From contig NZ_FUWZ01000006.1 of NCBI RefSeq assembly GCF_900167135.1, forward strand, positions 124,001 through 188,000: 64,000 nucleotides of DNA, read 5' to 3'. The stretch's first letter is position 1. Each line of letters opens with the position of its first letter. The stretch comes from Chitinophaga eiseniae. Its GTDB lineage: Bacteria > Bacteroidota > Bacteroidia > Chitinophagales > Chitinophagaceae. The notes under the pieces were generated by a model, which did no database searches, had not been told where the DNA came from, and saw nothing but the letters and a program-made list of their open reading frames with translations. A program made the translations under genes and the position numbers. Below, piece after piece: positions 33,963 to 42,542 of this stretch.

Positions 33963-34373
33963 ATGAACTACTGGCTTGTTAAATCGGAACCCTTCAAATA
34001 TTCGTGGGAACAGTTCGTAAAAGATAAAAAGACTTTCTGGGACGGCGTGCGCAACTACCAGGCGCGCAATAACCTGAAGGCCATGAAAAAAGGAGATCAG
34101 GTATTGTTCTACCACAGCAATGAAGGCCTTGCCGTAGTGGGCATTGCTGAAGTGGCCAAAGAACACTACCAGGACCCTACCACACCGGACCCGAATTGGG
34201 TAGTGGTGGACCTGAAACCTGTCAAAGCCCTGAAGGTACCCGTTACCCTCGCTGAAATGAAAGCAGAAAAAAGGCTCGCCGACCTCTCGCTGATCCGCCA
34301 GGGCCGCCTGTCGGTATGCGATGTCACCAAAGACCAGTTCAACGTGATCCTCGAAATGGGCGGGATGAAATAG
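33963..34373 (+). CDS. EVE domain-containing protein
   Basis: EVE domains are PUA-like folds that bind modified bases in DNA or RNA. From MNYWLVKSEPFKYSWEQF at 33963 the protein has 136 residues, a normal length; a frame 13 codons upstream overlaps lutA and is unlikely. Motifs are WDGVRNYQARNNLKAMKKGD and VLFYHSNEGLAVVGIAEVAK. It follows the LutA-type gene by 16 bp. Right after the stop begins a long ATCAAAAAATCCC palindrome. Confidence 0.92.
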   Translation: MNYWLVKSEPFKYSWEQFVKDKKTFWDGVRNYQARNNLKAMKKGDQVLFYHSNEGLAVVGIAEVAKEHYQDPTTPDPNWVVVDLKPVKALKVPVTLAEMKAEKRLADLSLIRQGRLSVCDVTKDQFNVILEMGGMK

Positions 34374-34520
34374 GATTTGATTTTTTGATTTTGAGATTTT
34401 GGGATTTTGGGATTTTTTGATTTCGGGATTTGTGACCAGGTAAGGTGATCTCAAAATCAAAAAATCCCAAAATCAAAAAATCCCCAAATCCCCAAATCCC
34501 CAAATCAAAAAATTTCGAAA
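34374..34520. repeat. Large palindrome built from ATCAAAAAATCCC-type units (locus 2)
   Basis: The left half (34374-34435) is GATTTTTTGATTTT-type repeats and the right half (34449-34520) is their complement (AAAATCAAAAAATCCCC-type), with a central GTGACCAGGTAAGGTGATC. Repeats with 7-bp spacing (CCCCAAAT) occur on the right. It fills the gap between the EVE gene and the DUF4349 lipoprotein gene; both are plus strand, so it is transcribed as one large hairpin. The longest-frame start of the next ORF at 34445 falls inside it. Confidence 0.8.
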
Positions 34521-34570
34521 TGATTATGGAGTTTCTGAAATGTCCGCATCATACCGGAAATTCCATCACA

Positions 34571-35446
34571 ATGAAGTATATAACCCTTATCTCTGCTATT
34601 TGGCTGCTGACTGCCTGTAGTCATAAACCCCAATCCGAAGCCACCGTGGATAGTGCGTCTCCGGCCGTTACAGCTAATGAAGCCGCGCCTGTTGCGCTGG
34701 ACGCGCCCGCAGACGAAAAAGCATTCCTGTCCGCAGACGCGGTTCCTCCCGGTCAGCCTTCCCCCGAAAAGCCTTCCCCCGAACAGAAGATTATTAAAAC
34801 AGCCCGTATCATTTATTCCGTGGAAGATTTTGCGGCAGCAAAAAAACGTGTAGCCGGCATCGTTAGTCAGTCCGGTGGGTACATTTTAGCCGAATCACAA
34901 CATGGAGACGGGACGGAGAAACGTAACCAGCTGGATATTAAAGTGCCGGCCGCGGCTTTCGACAGCTGTGTGGACCGGCTCACCAGTGGCGTAACGCGAC
35001 TGGACGAAAAAAGCATCAACGCCCAGGACGTCACGGCGGAATATGTGGACCTGAACGCCCGCATGACCACACGGGTGGCTACAGAACAGCGTTACCTGGA
35101 GATCCTGAAGCAGGCGCGTACGGTAAAAGACGTGCTGGAAGTGGAAGCGCAGCTGAAATCCATCCGGGAGGAGATAGAGGCGGCCAAAGGCCGGCTGCTG
35201 TATATGGACCGCCTGGTGAGCTACAGCACTATCCATCTCGAATACTACCAGGTGCTGGCCCTTTCCATGCCGGAAGCGCCGGGCTTCTTCTCCCGCGCCT
35301 GGCTGGCGCTGCGTAACGGCTGGAACAATGTACTGGGACTTATGATCGACCTGATGGGCTGGTGGCCTTTGATGGCGGTTGGCGTTTTTCTCTTTATATT
35401 TATCAGAAGGCGTTGGAGAAAAAAACAATCCCTCACAACTGCCTGA
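34571..35446 (+). CDS. DUF4349 domain-containing lipoprotein
   Basis: From MKYITLISAIWLLTACSHKP at 34571 the product has 291 residues with a lipoprotein signal (lipobox LLTAC, Cys16). A low-complexity Ser/Ala/Pro stretch leads into DUF4349 (about 75-250): KTARIIYSVEDFAAAKKRVA, AYDVTAEYVDLNARM-like region and a coiled coil (VLEVEAQLKSIREEIEAAKG), then one C-terminal helix (LMAVGVFLFIFIRRRW). The family is of unknown function. The frame upstream to 34445 is repeat sequence, not coding. Confidence 0.85.
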   Translation: MKYITLISAIWLLTACSHKPQSEATVDSASPAVTANEAAPVALDAPADEKAFLSADAVPPGQPSPEKPSPEQKIIKTARIIYSVEDFAAAKKRVAGIVSQSGGYILAESQHGDGTEKRNQLDIKVPAAAFDSCVDRLTSGVTRLDEKSINAQDVTAEYVDLNARMTTRVATEQRYLEILKQARTVKDVLEVEAQLKSIREEIEAAKGRLLYMDRLVSYSTIHLEYYQVLALSMPEAPGFFSRAWLALRNGWNNVLGLMIDLMGWWPLMAVGVFLFIFIRRRWRKKQSLTTA

Positions 35447-35468
35447 TTCATTTAAACAACGAAAACAT

Positions 35469-36146
35469 ATGAAACCAAGATTAGTGGTGCTGACCGGAGC
35501 CGGCATCAGCGCTGAAAGTGGCCTCCGGACCTTCCGTGATACTGACGGGTTATGGGAGGGTTATGATGTCTATGAAGTGGCGTCGCCACAGGGCTGGCAG
35601 AAGAACCCCGGACTGGTGCTGGACTTTTATAACAGCCGTCGCCGGGATGTGAAAAATGCACAGCCAAACGCCGCCCATACGGGGCTGGCGCAGTTGGAAG
35701 AAAAGTATGATGTGCGCGTCATCACACAGAATATTGACGACCTGCATGAGCGCGGCGGTTCTTCCCGTGTGCTGCACCTGCATGGGGAAATATTTAAGAT
35801 GCGCAGTGTGAAAAACGAAGAGACCATCTTCGATATCCGGGAAGATATCCGCCTGGGCGACGTGGCGGAAGACGGCGGCCAGCTGCGTCCGCACATTGTG
35901 TGGTTTGGCGAAGCGGTGCCGATGATAGAACAGGCCGTACGGGAGGTGATGTGGGCCGATATTTTTGTGGTGATCGGTACTTCGTTACAGGTGTATCCGG
36001 CTGCCAGCCTGCTGAACTACATCCGGCCGCAGGCCAGCGTTTACGTGATCGATAAAAAGCTGCCGTCCGTAGAGGACTACGAAAACCTTGTCTGTATAGA
36101 AAAGCCGGCTACGGCCGGCGTGGCGGAACTGCTTACCCTTTTGTAA
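35469..36146 (+). CDS. cobB: NAD-dependent protein deacylase (sirtuin) without zinc cysteines
   Basis: From MKPRLVVLTGAGISAESGL at 35469 the protein has 225 residues. Sirtuins remove acyl groups from lysine using NAD. The NAD pocket GAGISAESGLRTFRDTDGLW, the TQNIDDLHERGG and catalytic-His LHLHGEIFK motifs, and the GTSLQVYPAASL strand are all present, and the FYNSRRR region fits class III (desuccinylase-type) enzymes. The region between the His and the C-terminal Rossmann part has no CxxC pairs; the only Cys is in LVCIEK, so the structural zinc site is missing. The start 90 bases upstream is rejected. Confidence 0.9.
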   Translation: MKPRLVVLTGAGISAESGLRTFRDTDGLWEGYDVYEVASPQGWQKNPGLVLDFYNSRRRDVKNAQPNAAHTGLAQLEEKYDVRVITQNIDDLHERGGSSRVLHLHGEIFKMRSVKNEETIFDIREDIRLGDVAEDGGQLRPHIVWFGEAVPMIEQAVREVMWADIFVVIGTSLQVYPAASLLNYIRPQASVYVIDKKLPSVEDYENLVCIEKPATAGVAELLTLL

Positions 36147-36149
36147 AAA

Positions 36150-36178
36150 ATAAAAGCTCCCCGGCGAATGCGGGGAGC
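36150..36178 (-). terminator. Terminator of the saccharopine dehydrogenase-like gene
   Basis: GCTCCCCG, loop GCGAATG, CGGGGAGC forms an 8-bp stem. On the minus strand it is followed by TTTTATTTTTTA, a good U-tract for the gene ending at 36233. The plus side lacks a T-run. Confidence 0.8.
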
Positions 36179-36232
36179 TCTCACCAGTCCTTTCTTCTCC
36201 GTTAGTGTTTATCACAGGATAACCATATCGTG

Positions 36233-37561
36233 TTACTCAAAACTCTCTTCAAAACGGATATCAAATTCTTCCAGTTCTTTTAATACCGGGTTATATACTT
36301 CCGGCATCACCGGGATGTGCAGTCCGGTAAGCGTTATTTTTTCCTGTAACAGCAGTTTGGCAAGGATGCCCAGCGGCAGGCCCACGGTTTTGGCCATGGC
36401 GGTGCGGACGTTGTCTTCGCCCTGTGTGATCATATAGCTGTGTATACGGGTGGCCATATTGCGGCGTTCGAATTCTATTTCATGCATCATCACGATCATG
36501 TCTTTATCGGACGGTTCCATCTTCAGTTTGTCTTCCACCAGGTGTTGCAGTACTTCAGCGTCTGTTTTTTCCCCAAGGTTGATCTGATCTCCGTTGAGCA
36601 GCCCCAGGTATTTCAGTTGCCGGATAACTTTCGACTTACTGCTGACGCCGAGGAAGCGGGCCATCACTTCTTCATGGCCGGCCTGTTTGTCGGCCCCGTC
36701 GATATGCCGCGTGGCCCAGTCGAAGCAGGTGAGCTGGTCTGTCTGTACTTTGCCGTCTTCACCGGTGAGGCCCAGTTTTATCAGGGCGTTCCAGCCTTCG
36801 CAGAAGTCGGGGAAGCGCAGGGTGGCGCGCATAAAGGTTGCGATATTTTCCAGCCGGTAGGATTCCATGTAGCCAAGGGAGTCGCGGTTGGGATAGTAGG
36901 CAAGTTTTCCCAGTCCGGGTACCTGTATGGTTTTATTATGATCGAAGAGCTGTTCGTAGGAAACCTCCCGGGTTTTGCCCTTGTCGCGGTAGATGGCGCC
37001 GGAAGCGCCGGCCATCACCACATTGCGGGCATTCCAGGATATTTTGTACTGCCATGGGTTGTCCAGGCTTTCGGGGGAAATCAGTCCGCCGCAGTAGGAT
37101 TTAAACGAAAAAATCTGTCCGCCTTTTTTCTCGATGGAGTGAATGAGTTTCATGGCAGACATATGATCGATCCCGGGATCGAGGCCCATTTCGTACATGA
37201 ACAGGAGGCCGGCTTTTTCAATGTCTTTTTCGAGTTTGCGTACTTCGGGGTCTATATAGGAGGCAGTGAGGAGATTTTTCCGGAACTGGAGGCAGTCTTT
37301 AGCCACGGTGATATGCAGGTGGGGAGGGAGCAGGGAGATGACCAGGTCTGTTTCCTGAATCAGCTGCTGCCGGGCGGTCTGGTCTTTGATGTCGATGGCG
37401 GCCGGGGTGGCGTAATATGACTTGCCGGTTTTTGATTTGATAAGCATCAGGTCATGGTCGGCCACCGTGATATGCCATTTTTGTCTAGGTGCGTTCGCCA
37501 GCAGATAATCTATCAGACTGGTCGCCGATTTTCCGGCCCCAAACAACAGAATATTCTTCAT
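36233..37561 (-). CDS. Saccharopine dehydrogenase-family protein
   Basis: A 442-residue protein with a Rossmann NAD(P) domain (MKNILLFGAGKSATSLIDYL, then VADHDLMLIKSKTG) and the C-terminal substrate-like domain (LFMYEMGLDPGIDHMSAMKL, PESLDNPWQYKISWNARNVV). It resembles saccharopine reductase-type and carboxynorspermidine-type enzymes, so lysine or polyamine metabolism is plausible; the exact reaction is not determinable. It diverges from gyrA with a 421-bp gap. A terminator lies at 36150. Confidence 0.9.
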   Translation of the reverse strand: MKNILLFGAGKSATSLIDYLLANAPRQKWHITVADHDLMLIKSKTGKSYYATPAAIDIKDQTARQQLIQETDLVISLLPPHLHITVAKDCLQFRKNLLTASYIDPEVRKLEKDIEKAGLLFMYEMGLDPGIDHMSAMKLIHSIEKKGGQIFSFKSYCGGLISPESLDNPWQYKISWNARNVVMAGASGAIYRDKGKTREVSYEQLFDHNKTIQVPGLGKLAYYPNRDSLGYMESYRLENIATFMRATLRFPDFCEGWNALIKLGLTGEDGKVQTDQLTCFDWATRHIDGADKQAGHEEVMARFLGVSSKSKVIRQLKYLGLLNGDQINLGEKTDAEVLQHLVEDKLKMEPSDKDMIVMMHEIEFERRNMATRIHSYMITQGEDNVRTAMAKTVGLPLGILAKLLLQEKITLTGLHIPVMPEVYNPVLKELEEFDIRFEESFE

Positions 37562-37982
37562 AGTTTCTTTAAGAAAAGGTTAAGAATCAGGGGAATAACA
37601 GCATTTTTGATGTTTATGTTCGAACAGACAGTAAATTTCGGTGCATATTCCGCCCAATAGCTAACTTTGGGTGATTTGATCTATTGATTATCAGTCGATT
37701 AAAAACAAATACTTTGCCAATATTTAAATTTCGATATATTTCCCTATTTATACATATTTTAGATAAAGTAAAATTAACCCGTTACACATACTAACGCAGA
37801 AAAGTAAAAAATGGTTGTTCTTTATGGGAAAAATCAGTCATATATGCAATACGCTATATAATTGAATAACACAATGATGTTTTTATTCACATTTCTTCGA
37901 TTTTAGGCCATAATAAGGGCCGAAATGGCTATATTTGCCCTTATCTGTTTTCAGCAGAAAAAACTGTAAATCAACACACAAA
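37562..37982. other. AT-rich divergent promoter region, 421 bp
   Basis: This region separates the saccharopine dehydrogenase-like gene from gyrA. It is markedly AT-rich (for example ATACATATTTTAGATAAAGT around 37751) and holds the exact TATATTTG element at 37930. No convincing ORF, repeat or RNA gene is seen. The length and base composition suit a supercoiling-sensitive gyrA promoter with a long leader, which is inference. Confidence 0.5.
37930..37937 (+). promoter_or_regulatory. Candidate -7 promoter element (TATATTTG) of gyrA
   Basis: TATATTTG matches the phylum -7 consensus, 45 bp before the gyrA ATG at 37983. It overlaps the TTG of the longest-frame start, which is therefore rejected. 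A clear -33 element is not seen. Confidence 0.55.
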
Positions 37983-40574
37983 ATGACAGAGCACACGGAA
38001 AATCAGCAGGAAGGGAGAATTGTCCAGATTAATATCGAGGAACAAATGAAGACGGCCTACATCGATTACTCAATGTCAGTGATCGTGGGTCGTGCCTTGC
38101 CCGATGTGAGAGATGGTTTAAAGCCTGTACACCGCCGCGTTTTATTTGGAATGAACGAGTTGGGCAATCACAGCAACAAGCCCTACAAGAAGTCAGCGCG
38201 TGTGGTGGGTGAGGTAATGGGTAAGTACCACCCGCATGGTGACGCCTCTATCTACGACACCATTGTACGTCTGGCCCAGCCCTGGAGCATGCGTTATCCC
38301 ATGGTGGACGGTCAGGGTAACTTCGGTTCCGTAGACGGTGACATGCCCGCGGCGATGCGTTACACCGAGATCCGTCTTCAGCGTATTGCAGAAGCGATGC
38401 TGGAAGACATCGAGAAAGAAACGGTGGATTTTACCAACAACTTCGACGACACCCTGGAAGAACCCACGGTGTTGCCTACCCGCATCCCGAACCTGCTGGT
38501 GAACGGCGCTTCCGGTATCGCGGTAGGGATGGCTACCAACATTATGCCCCATAACCTTACTGAGGTGGTGGACGGCGCCATAGCCTATATCGACAACCGG
38601 GAAATCACTATCGAAGAACTGATTAAACACGTGAAAGCCCCCGACTTCCCCACCGGTGGCACTATATATGGTTTTGAAGGCGTTAAGCAGGGCTTCGAGA
38701 CCGGAAGGGGCAGAGTAGTGGTAAGAGGTAAAATCACCGCGGAAACGGCTAAAAACGGCCGCGAAAGACTGGTGATCTATGAACTGCCCTACCAGATCAA
38801 CAAAGCGGTACTGCACCAGAAAATCGCGCAGCTGGTCAACGATAAGATCATTGAAGGTATTACCGACGTGCGTGACGAAAGTGACCGTGAAGGGATGCGC
38901 CTGGTGATCGATCTGAAGAAGGAAGCTATTTCCAACGTGATCATCAACCAGCTGTATAAATATTCCGAACTCCAGACTTCTTACGGTATCAACAACGTGG
39001 CGCTGGTGAAAGGCCGTCCGCGTATCCTCAACCTGAAGGAGATGCTGGCCGAATTCATCGACTTCCGCCACGAGGTAGTGGTAAGAAGGACCCGCTTCGA
39101 CCTCCGCAAAGCAGAAGAGAAGGCGCACATCCTCGCCGGCTACCTGATCGCACTGGACCACCTGGACGAAGTCATCGCCCTGATCCGCGCCTCCAATACA
39201 CCGGACGTAGCGAGAGACGGCCTGATGAGCCAGTTCGGACTTTCTGAAATACAGGCCAAAGCCATCCTGGAATTGCGTCTCCAACGGTTGACCGGCATGG
39301 AACGCGATAAGATCCGCGCGGAATACGACGAGGTGATGAAACTCATCGCCTGGTTGAAAGACGTGCTCAATGACGAAGGGCTCCGTATGAAGATCATCAA
39401 GGAAGAACTGGAAGAGGTGAAGAAGAAATTCGGTGACGAACGTAAAACCGAAATCCAGTACCTCGCCAGCGAAATGAGAATCGAAGATATCATCGCGGAA
39501 GAAGACGTGGTGATCACCATTTCCCACCTCGGTTATATCAAACGCACCTCTGCTTACGACTACCGCCAGCAGAAACGCGGCGGCCGCGGCGCTATCGGCG
39601 GCAGGACCCGCGACGAGGACTACATCGAACACCTGTTCGTGGCCTCTACGCACCATACCATGCTGTTCTTTACCGAAAAAGGACGCTGCTACTGGCTGAA
39701 GGTATACGAAATACCGGAAGGCGAGAAGAGCGGCAAAGGACGCGCTATCCAGAACATGATCCAGCTGCCTGGCGACGATAAGATCCGCGCGATCATCGAC
39801 ATCAAGGACCTGGGCGATAAAGACTTTATCAATAACCATTATATCGTTCTCTGTACCAAAAAAGGTATCATCAAGAAAACGCTGCTGGAAGAATTCTCCC
39901 GTCCGCGCCAGAACGGTGTGAACGCTATCACCATCAACGAAGGGGACCAGCTCCTGGAAGCCAAGCTGACCACCGGCGACAGCCAGATCATGATGGCCAT
40001 CCAGAGCGGCCGCGCCATCCGCTTCCCCGAAAATACCGTGCGTGACACCGGTCGCGGCGCCATCGGCGTAAGAGGTATTGAGGTGGACAGCGAAAAGGAC
40101 GAGGTAGTTGGTATGATTTGTGTTAACAAAGACGACGAATCACGGACAGTGCTGGTGGTTTCTGAAAAAGGCTTCGGTAAACGGACCAATATTGAAGAAT
40201 ACCGTATCACCAACAGAGGCGGTAAAGGAGTGAAAACCATCAATATCACCGAAAAAACCGGTAACCTGATCGCCATCCTGGACGTAACAGAGAAACACGA
40301 CCTGATGATCACCTGTAAGTCCGGCATCACCATCCGCATGGCGGTGGCCGATATCCGCGAAGCAGGGCGTGCCACACAAGGCGTTCGCCTGATCCGCCTG
40401 GACGACGCTGACGAAATCGCAGCAGTAGCCCGCCTGGACGAACAGGAAGAAGAAGAAACCATAGAAGGAGTGGAAGGGGAAGAAAGCACTGTAGCCAACG
40501 ACAGCACTTCCGCCAACGACACTGACACCGAACAGGATACTGTAGCGGAAGAACCTGAAACTCCGCAGGAATAG
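37983..40574 (+). CDS. gyrA: DNA gyrase subunit A
   Basis: Type II topoisomerase subunit that cleaves and religates DNA. From MTEHTENQQEGRIVQINIEE the product has 863 residues: the breakage-reunion domain has active-site Tyr127 (PAAMRYTEI), the quinolone region reads KYHPHGDASIYDTIVRL, and the C-terminal part has six GyrA beta-propeller repeats followed by an acidic tail rich in Glu/Thr (EEEETIEGVEGEE). The GyrA box QQKRGGRGAIGG is present, as expected for a gyrase and not topo IV. The residue equivalent to E. coli Ser83 is Ala88. Confidence 0.96.
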   Translation: MTEHTENQQEGRIVQINIEEQMKTAYIDYSMSVIVGRALPDVRDGLKPVHRRVLFGMNELGNHSNKPYKKSARVVGEVMGKYHPHGDASIYDTIVRLAQPWSMRYPMVDGQGNFGSVDGDMPAAMRYTEIRLQRIAEAMLEDIEKETVDFTNNFDDTLEEPTVLPTRIPNLLVNGASGIAVGMATNIMPHNLTEVVDGAIAYIDNREITIEELIKHVKAPDFPTGGTIYGFEGVKQGFETGRGRVVVRGKITAETAKNGRERLVIYELPYQINKAVLHQKIAQLVNDKIIEGITDVRDESDREGMRLVIDLKKEAISNVIINQLYKYSELQTSYGINNVALVKGRPRILNLKEMLAEFIDFRHEVVVRRTRFDLRKAEEKAHILAGYLIALDHLDEVIALIRASNTPDVARDGLMSQFGLSEIQAKAILELRLQRLTGMERDKIRAEYDEVMKLIAWLKDVLNDEGLRMKIIKEELEEVKKKFGDERKTEIQYLASEMRIEDIIAEEDVVITISHLGYIKRTSAYDYRQQKRGGRGAIGGRTRDEDYIEHLFVASTHHTMLFFTEKGRCYWLKVYEIPEGEKSGKGRAIQNMIQLPGDDKIRAIIDIKDLGDKDFINNHYIVLCTKKGIIKKTLLEEFSRPRQNGVNAITINEGDQLLEAKLTTGDSQIMMAIQSGRAIRFPENTVRDTGRGAIGVRGIEVDSEKDEVVGMICVNKDDESRTVLVVSEKGFGKRTNIEEYRITNRGGKGVKTINITEKTGNLIAILDVTEKHDLMITCKSGITIRMAVADIREAGRATQGVRLIRLDDADEIAAVARLDEQEEEETIEGVEGEESTVANDSTSANDTDTEQDTVAEEPETPQE

Positions 40575-40609
40575 TATTCACAACAGACGGAAAAAATTAA
40601 CCCGCTCAT

Positions 40610-40643
40610 GGCAGGAGGTGCCCCTCAAAAGGTGTCTCCTGCC
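40610..40643 (+). repeat. Hairpin after gyrA, doubtful terminator
   Basis: GGCAGGAG and CTCCTGCC form an 8-bp stem around an 18-nt loop, 35 bp after the gyrA stop. No strong T-run follows, so termination is uncertain. Confidence 0.5.
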
Positions 40644-40754
40644 TAAACTGATAAAAAAAGTACGGCCGGCTTTAGTGGTAACGATGAGTCCGATTGTATT
40701 GGATTATTGGGAGCACCATACTCTTATTGTAATCAGCAACTAAAAACTAGAGAC

Positions 40755-42008
40755 ATGAAAAAATTATTGGTATCTCTTCTCTTTTGTACGGCCGGCGTAT
40801 CGGTGATGGCCCAGAGAGCAAAAGTAAGCAGCGCAGATGAGAACCTGAAGAAACAAGATCTGGAGAAAGCCAAAGCAGATATCGATGCAGCGTTACAGCA
40901 TGATAAAACCAAAAACGATGCAAAGACATGGCTGGTAAACGGCAAGATCCTGGAAGCGATGGGCACCAAACAAAAAAGCGCAAACCTTGCCCTCGAAGCC
41001 TACGCTTCTTTCAAAAAAGCACTGGAAATCGATCCTAAAATGAAAGAAGCCATCCTGGAGATGGGCGGACCAATGTTCAACGTATACGCTACTGTAGCCA
41101 ACGCTGGTTACGGTTTCCTCAACGAACAGAAATGGGACTCCTCCCTGGTGGATTTCAAAAACGCCTTTGAAATCGCTGAATTCTACAACAGCAAAAACCT
41201 GGGTACCACTATCCCTACCGATACCGCACTGACTTTCTACACCGGTTACGCTGCTAACCAGGCTAACAAGAAAGATGACGCTTTCACTTACCTGAAAAAA
41301 GCCGCCGACCTGCAATTCAAAGGCGAACCTGCACTTTACGTAGTACTGGGTCAGCTGTATGAAGAAAAAGGCGACCAGGCTAACTGGCTCAAAACCATCG
41401 AACAGGGTAAAGCTTTATTCCCTAAGGATAAACGCTTCAACGATATGGAAATGGCTTTTTACAGCAAAACCGGTAAAACCAACGAATTACTGTCCATGCT
41501 GGAAAAGAAAATGACTGACAATCCTAACGACGAAGCCGCTGTGCTGGACTACGCTATCCGTGTAGACAACCTCGCTAATCCCCGCGACGAAAAAGGTAAC
41601 GATGCTCCGAAACCGGCTAACTACGAAGAGCTGATCGGTAAAGCAGAAAGCGCCTATAAAAAAGTACTGGAGCTGAACGCTAACGACGCTACTGCCAACT
41701 TCCAGCTGGGCGCACTGTACTTCAACAAAGCTGTTGTGTTCAACAAACAGTTGAACGAACTGGACAGCAAACAACAGACTTCTCCTAAAGCAAAAGAACT
41801 GCAGACTAAAGTAGAAGGCCTCATGAACCAGGCATTGCCTTTCTTCGAGAAAGCTGACGCCAGCTTCACTGCTAAAGCCAGCAGCCTGGATGCCGGCGAT
41901 AAACAGACTTACGAAAGCTGCCTGTATGCCCTGCAGAAAATCTACGCTATCAAAAACCAGACTGCGAAAGTAGAAGAAGTGAAAAAGAAACTGGAGGCAC
42001 TGAAATAG
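40755..42008 (+). CDS. Secreted TPR protein
   Basis: From MKKLLVSLLFCTAGVSVMAQ at 40755 the product has 417 residues and a signal peptide. The body is a string of tetratricopeptide-like helices (KADIDAALQHDKTKNDAKTW, ALEAYASFKKALEIDPKMKE, TGYAANQANKKDDAFTYLKK, ALYVVLGQLYEEKGDQANWL, YKKVLELNANDATANFQLGA). Codon usage and strength of repeats point to a well-expressed gene. Its role is unknown; such proteins scaffold envelope complexes. It ends 32 bp before a strong terminator. Confidence 0.9.
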   Translation: MKKLLVSLLFCTAGVSVMAQRAKVSSADENLKKQDLEKAKADIDAALQHDKTKNDAKTWLVNGKILEAMGTKQKSANLALEAYASFKKALEIDPKMKEAILEMGGPMFNVYATVANAGYGFLNEQKWDSSLVDFKNAFEIAEFYNSKNLGTTIPTDTALTFYTGYAANQANKKDDAFTYLKKAADLQFKGEPALYVVLGQLYEEKGDQANWLKTIEQGKALFPKDKRFNDMEMAFYSKTGKTNELLSMLEKKMTDNPNDEAAVLDYAIRVDNLANPRDEKGNDAPKPANYEELIGKAESAYKKVLELNANDATANFQLGALYFNKAVVFNKQLNELDSKQQTSPKAKELQTKVEGLMNQALPFFEKADASFTAKASSLDAGDKQTYESCLYALQKIYAIKNQTAKVEEVKKKLEALK

Positions 42009-42040
42009 TAAATAGCATATACATTATAATTGAGAAAAAG

Positions 42041-42066
42041 TCCGCCGGCAACGGCGGATTTTTTTT
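42041..42066 (+). terminator. Rho-independent terminator after the TPR gene
   Basis: TCCGCCG, loop GCAA, CGGCGGA is followed by eight T. It lies 32 bp after the TPR gene stop. Confidence 0.93.
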
Positions 42067-42105
42067 GTGCCTGCATGGCTGCATCCCGGACGCTGAAGTC
42101 ATGGG

Positions 42106-42146
42106 CAAAAAAAGAATAGCTCCGGGGCTACCCGGAGCTATTCTTT
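42106..42146 (-). terminator. Terminator of the Ala/Lys-rich secreted protein gene
   Basis: AAAGAATAGCTCCGGG, loop GCTA, CCCGGAGCTATTCTTT is a 16-bp stem. On the minus strand the stem is followed by a T-run (complement of CAAAAAAA), so it stops transcription from the gene ending at 42172. Confidence 0.92.
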
Positions 42147-42171
42147 AACTCAAACGCTGTATAATGGTAAA

Positions 42172-42387
42172 TTAAGCGGCTTTCTTAGCAGCAGGCTTAG
42201 CTTCCGCTTTTTTGTGTTCGTGATGTGCTTTTTTGGTAGCGTCAGCAGCTGGTTTAGCTTCAGTTTTCGCTTCAGCTTTAGCTTCAGTTTTCGCTTTTTC
42301 TTTCTTTGCAGGTTTAGCAGCAGGAGCCTGTGCAAAAGCAGCAGCAGAAATGCTCAGTACCAGTGCGGCAGCGATAATTTTTTTCAT
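42172..42387 (-). CDS. Small secreted Ala/Lys-rich protein
   Basis: A 71-residue product with a signal peptide (MKKIIAAALVLSISAAAFAQ) followed by a low-complexity basic stretch of Ala, Lys and Glu (APAAKPAKKEKAKTEAKAEA, KKAHHEHKKAEAKPAAKK). Such short exported Ala/Lys-rich proteins with no folded domain occur in several Bacteroidota; function unknown. It has its own terminator at 42106. A different-frame reading of the same bases (Lys/Leu-rich) is a shadow. Confidence 0.75.
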   Translation of the reverse strand: MKKIIAAALVLSISAAAFAQAPAAKPAKKEKAKTEAKAEAKTEAKPAADATKKAHHEHKKAEAKPAAKKAA

Positions 42388-42542
42388 GATGATTGTCTTT
42401 TTAAATGATTAATGATGTTTTGTTCAGTATTGTGATGTAAAAATAATGCCGGTAACGACGCAGGAAGGGCGCGTTTCGGTGAACCGGGTATTACTGTCGT
42501 TGAAAAAGGAAAAATGAACGGTCGTACCGGAGGATGGCCGCT

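Noticed and set aside
34445..34570. N-terminal extension of the DUF4349 protein
   Set aside because: It is translated repeat sequence (ATCAAAAAATCCC units), and a clean lipoprotein signal starts at 34571.
38193..39839. 548-residue antisense ORF within gyrA
   Set aside because: It lies wholly opposite the conserved gyrA gene in a codon-biased region and has no recognisable domain; it is a shadow frame.
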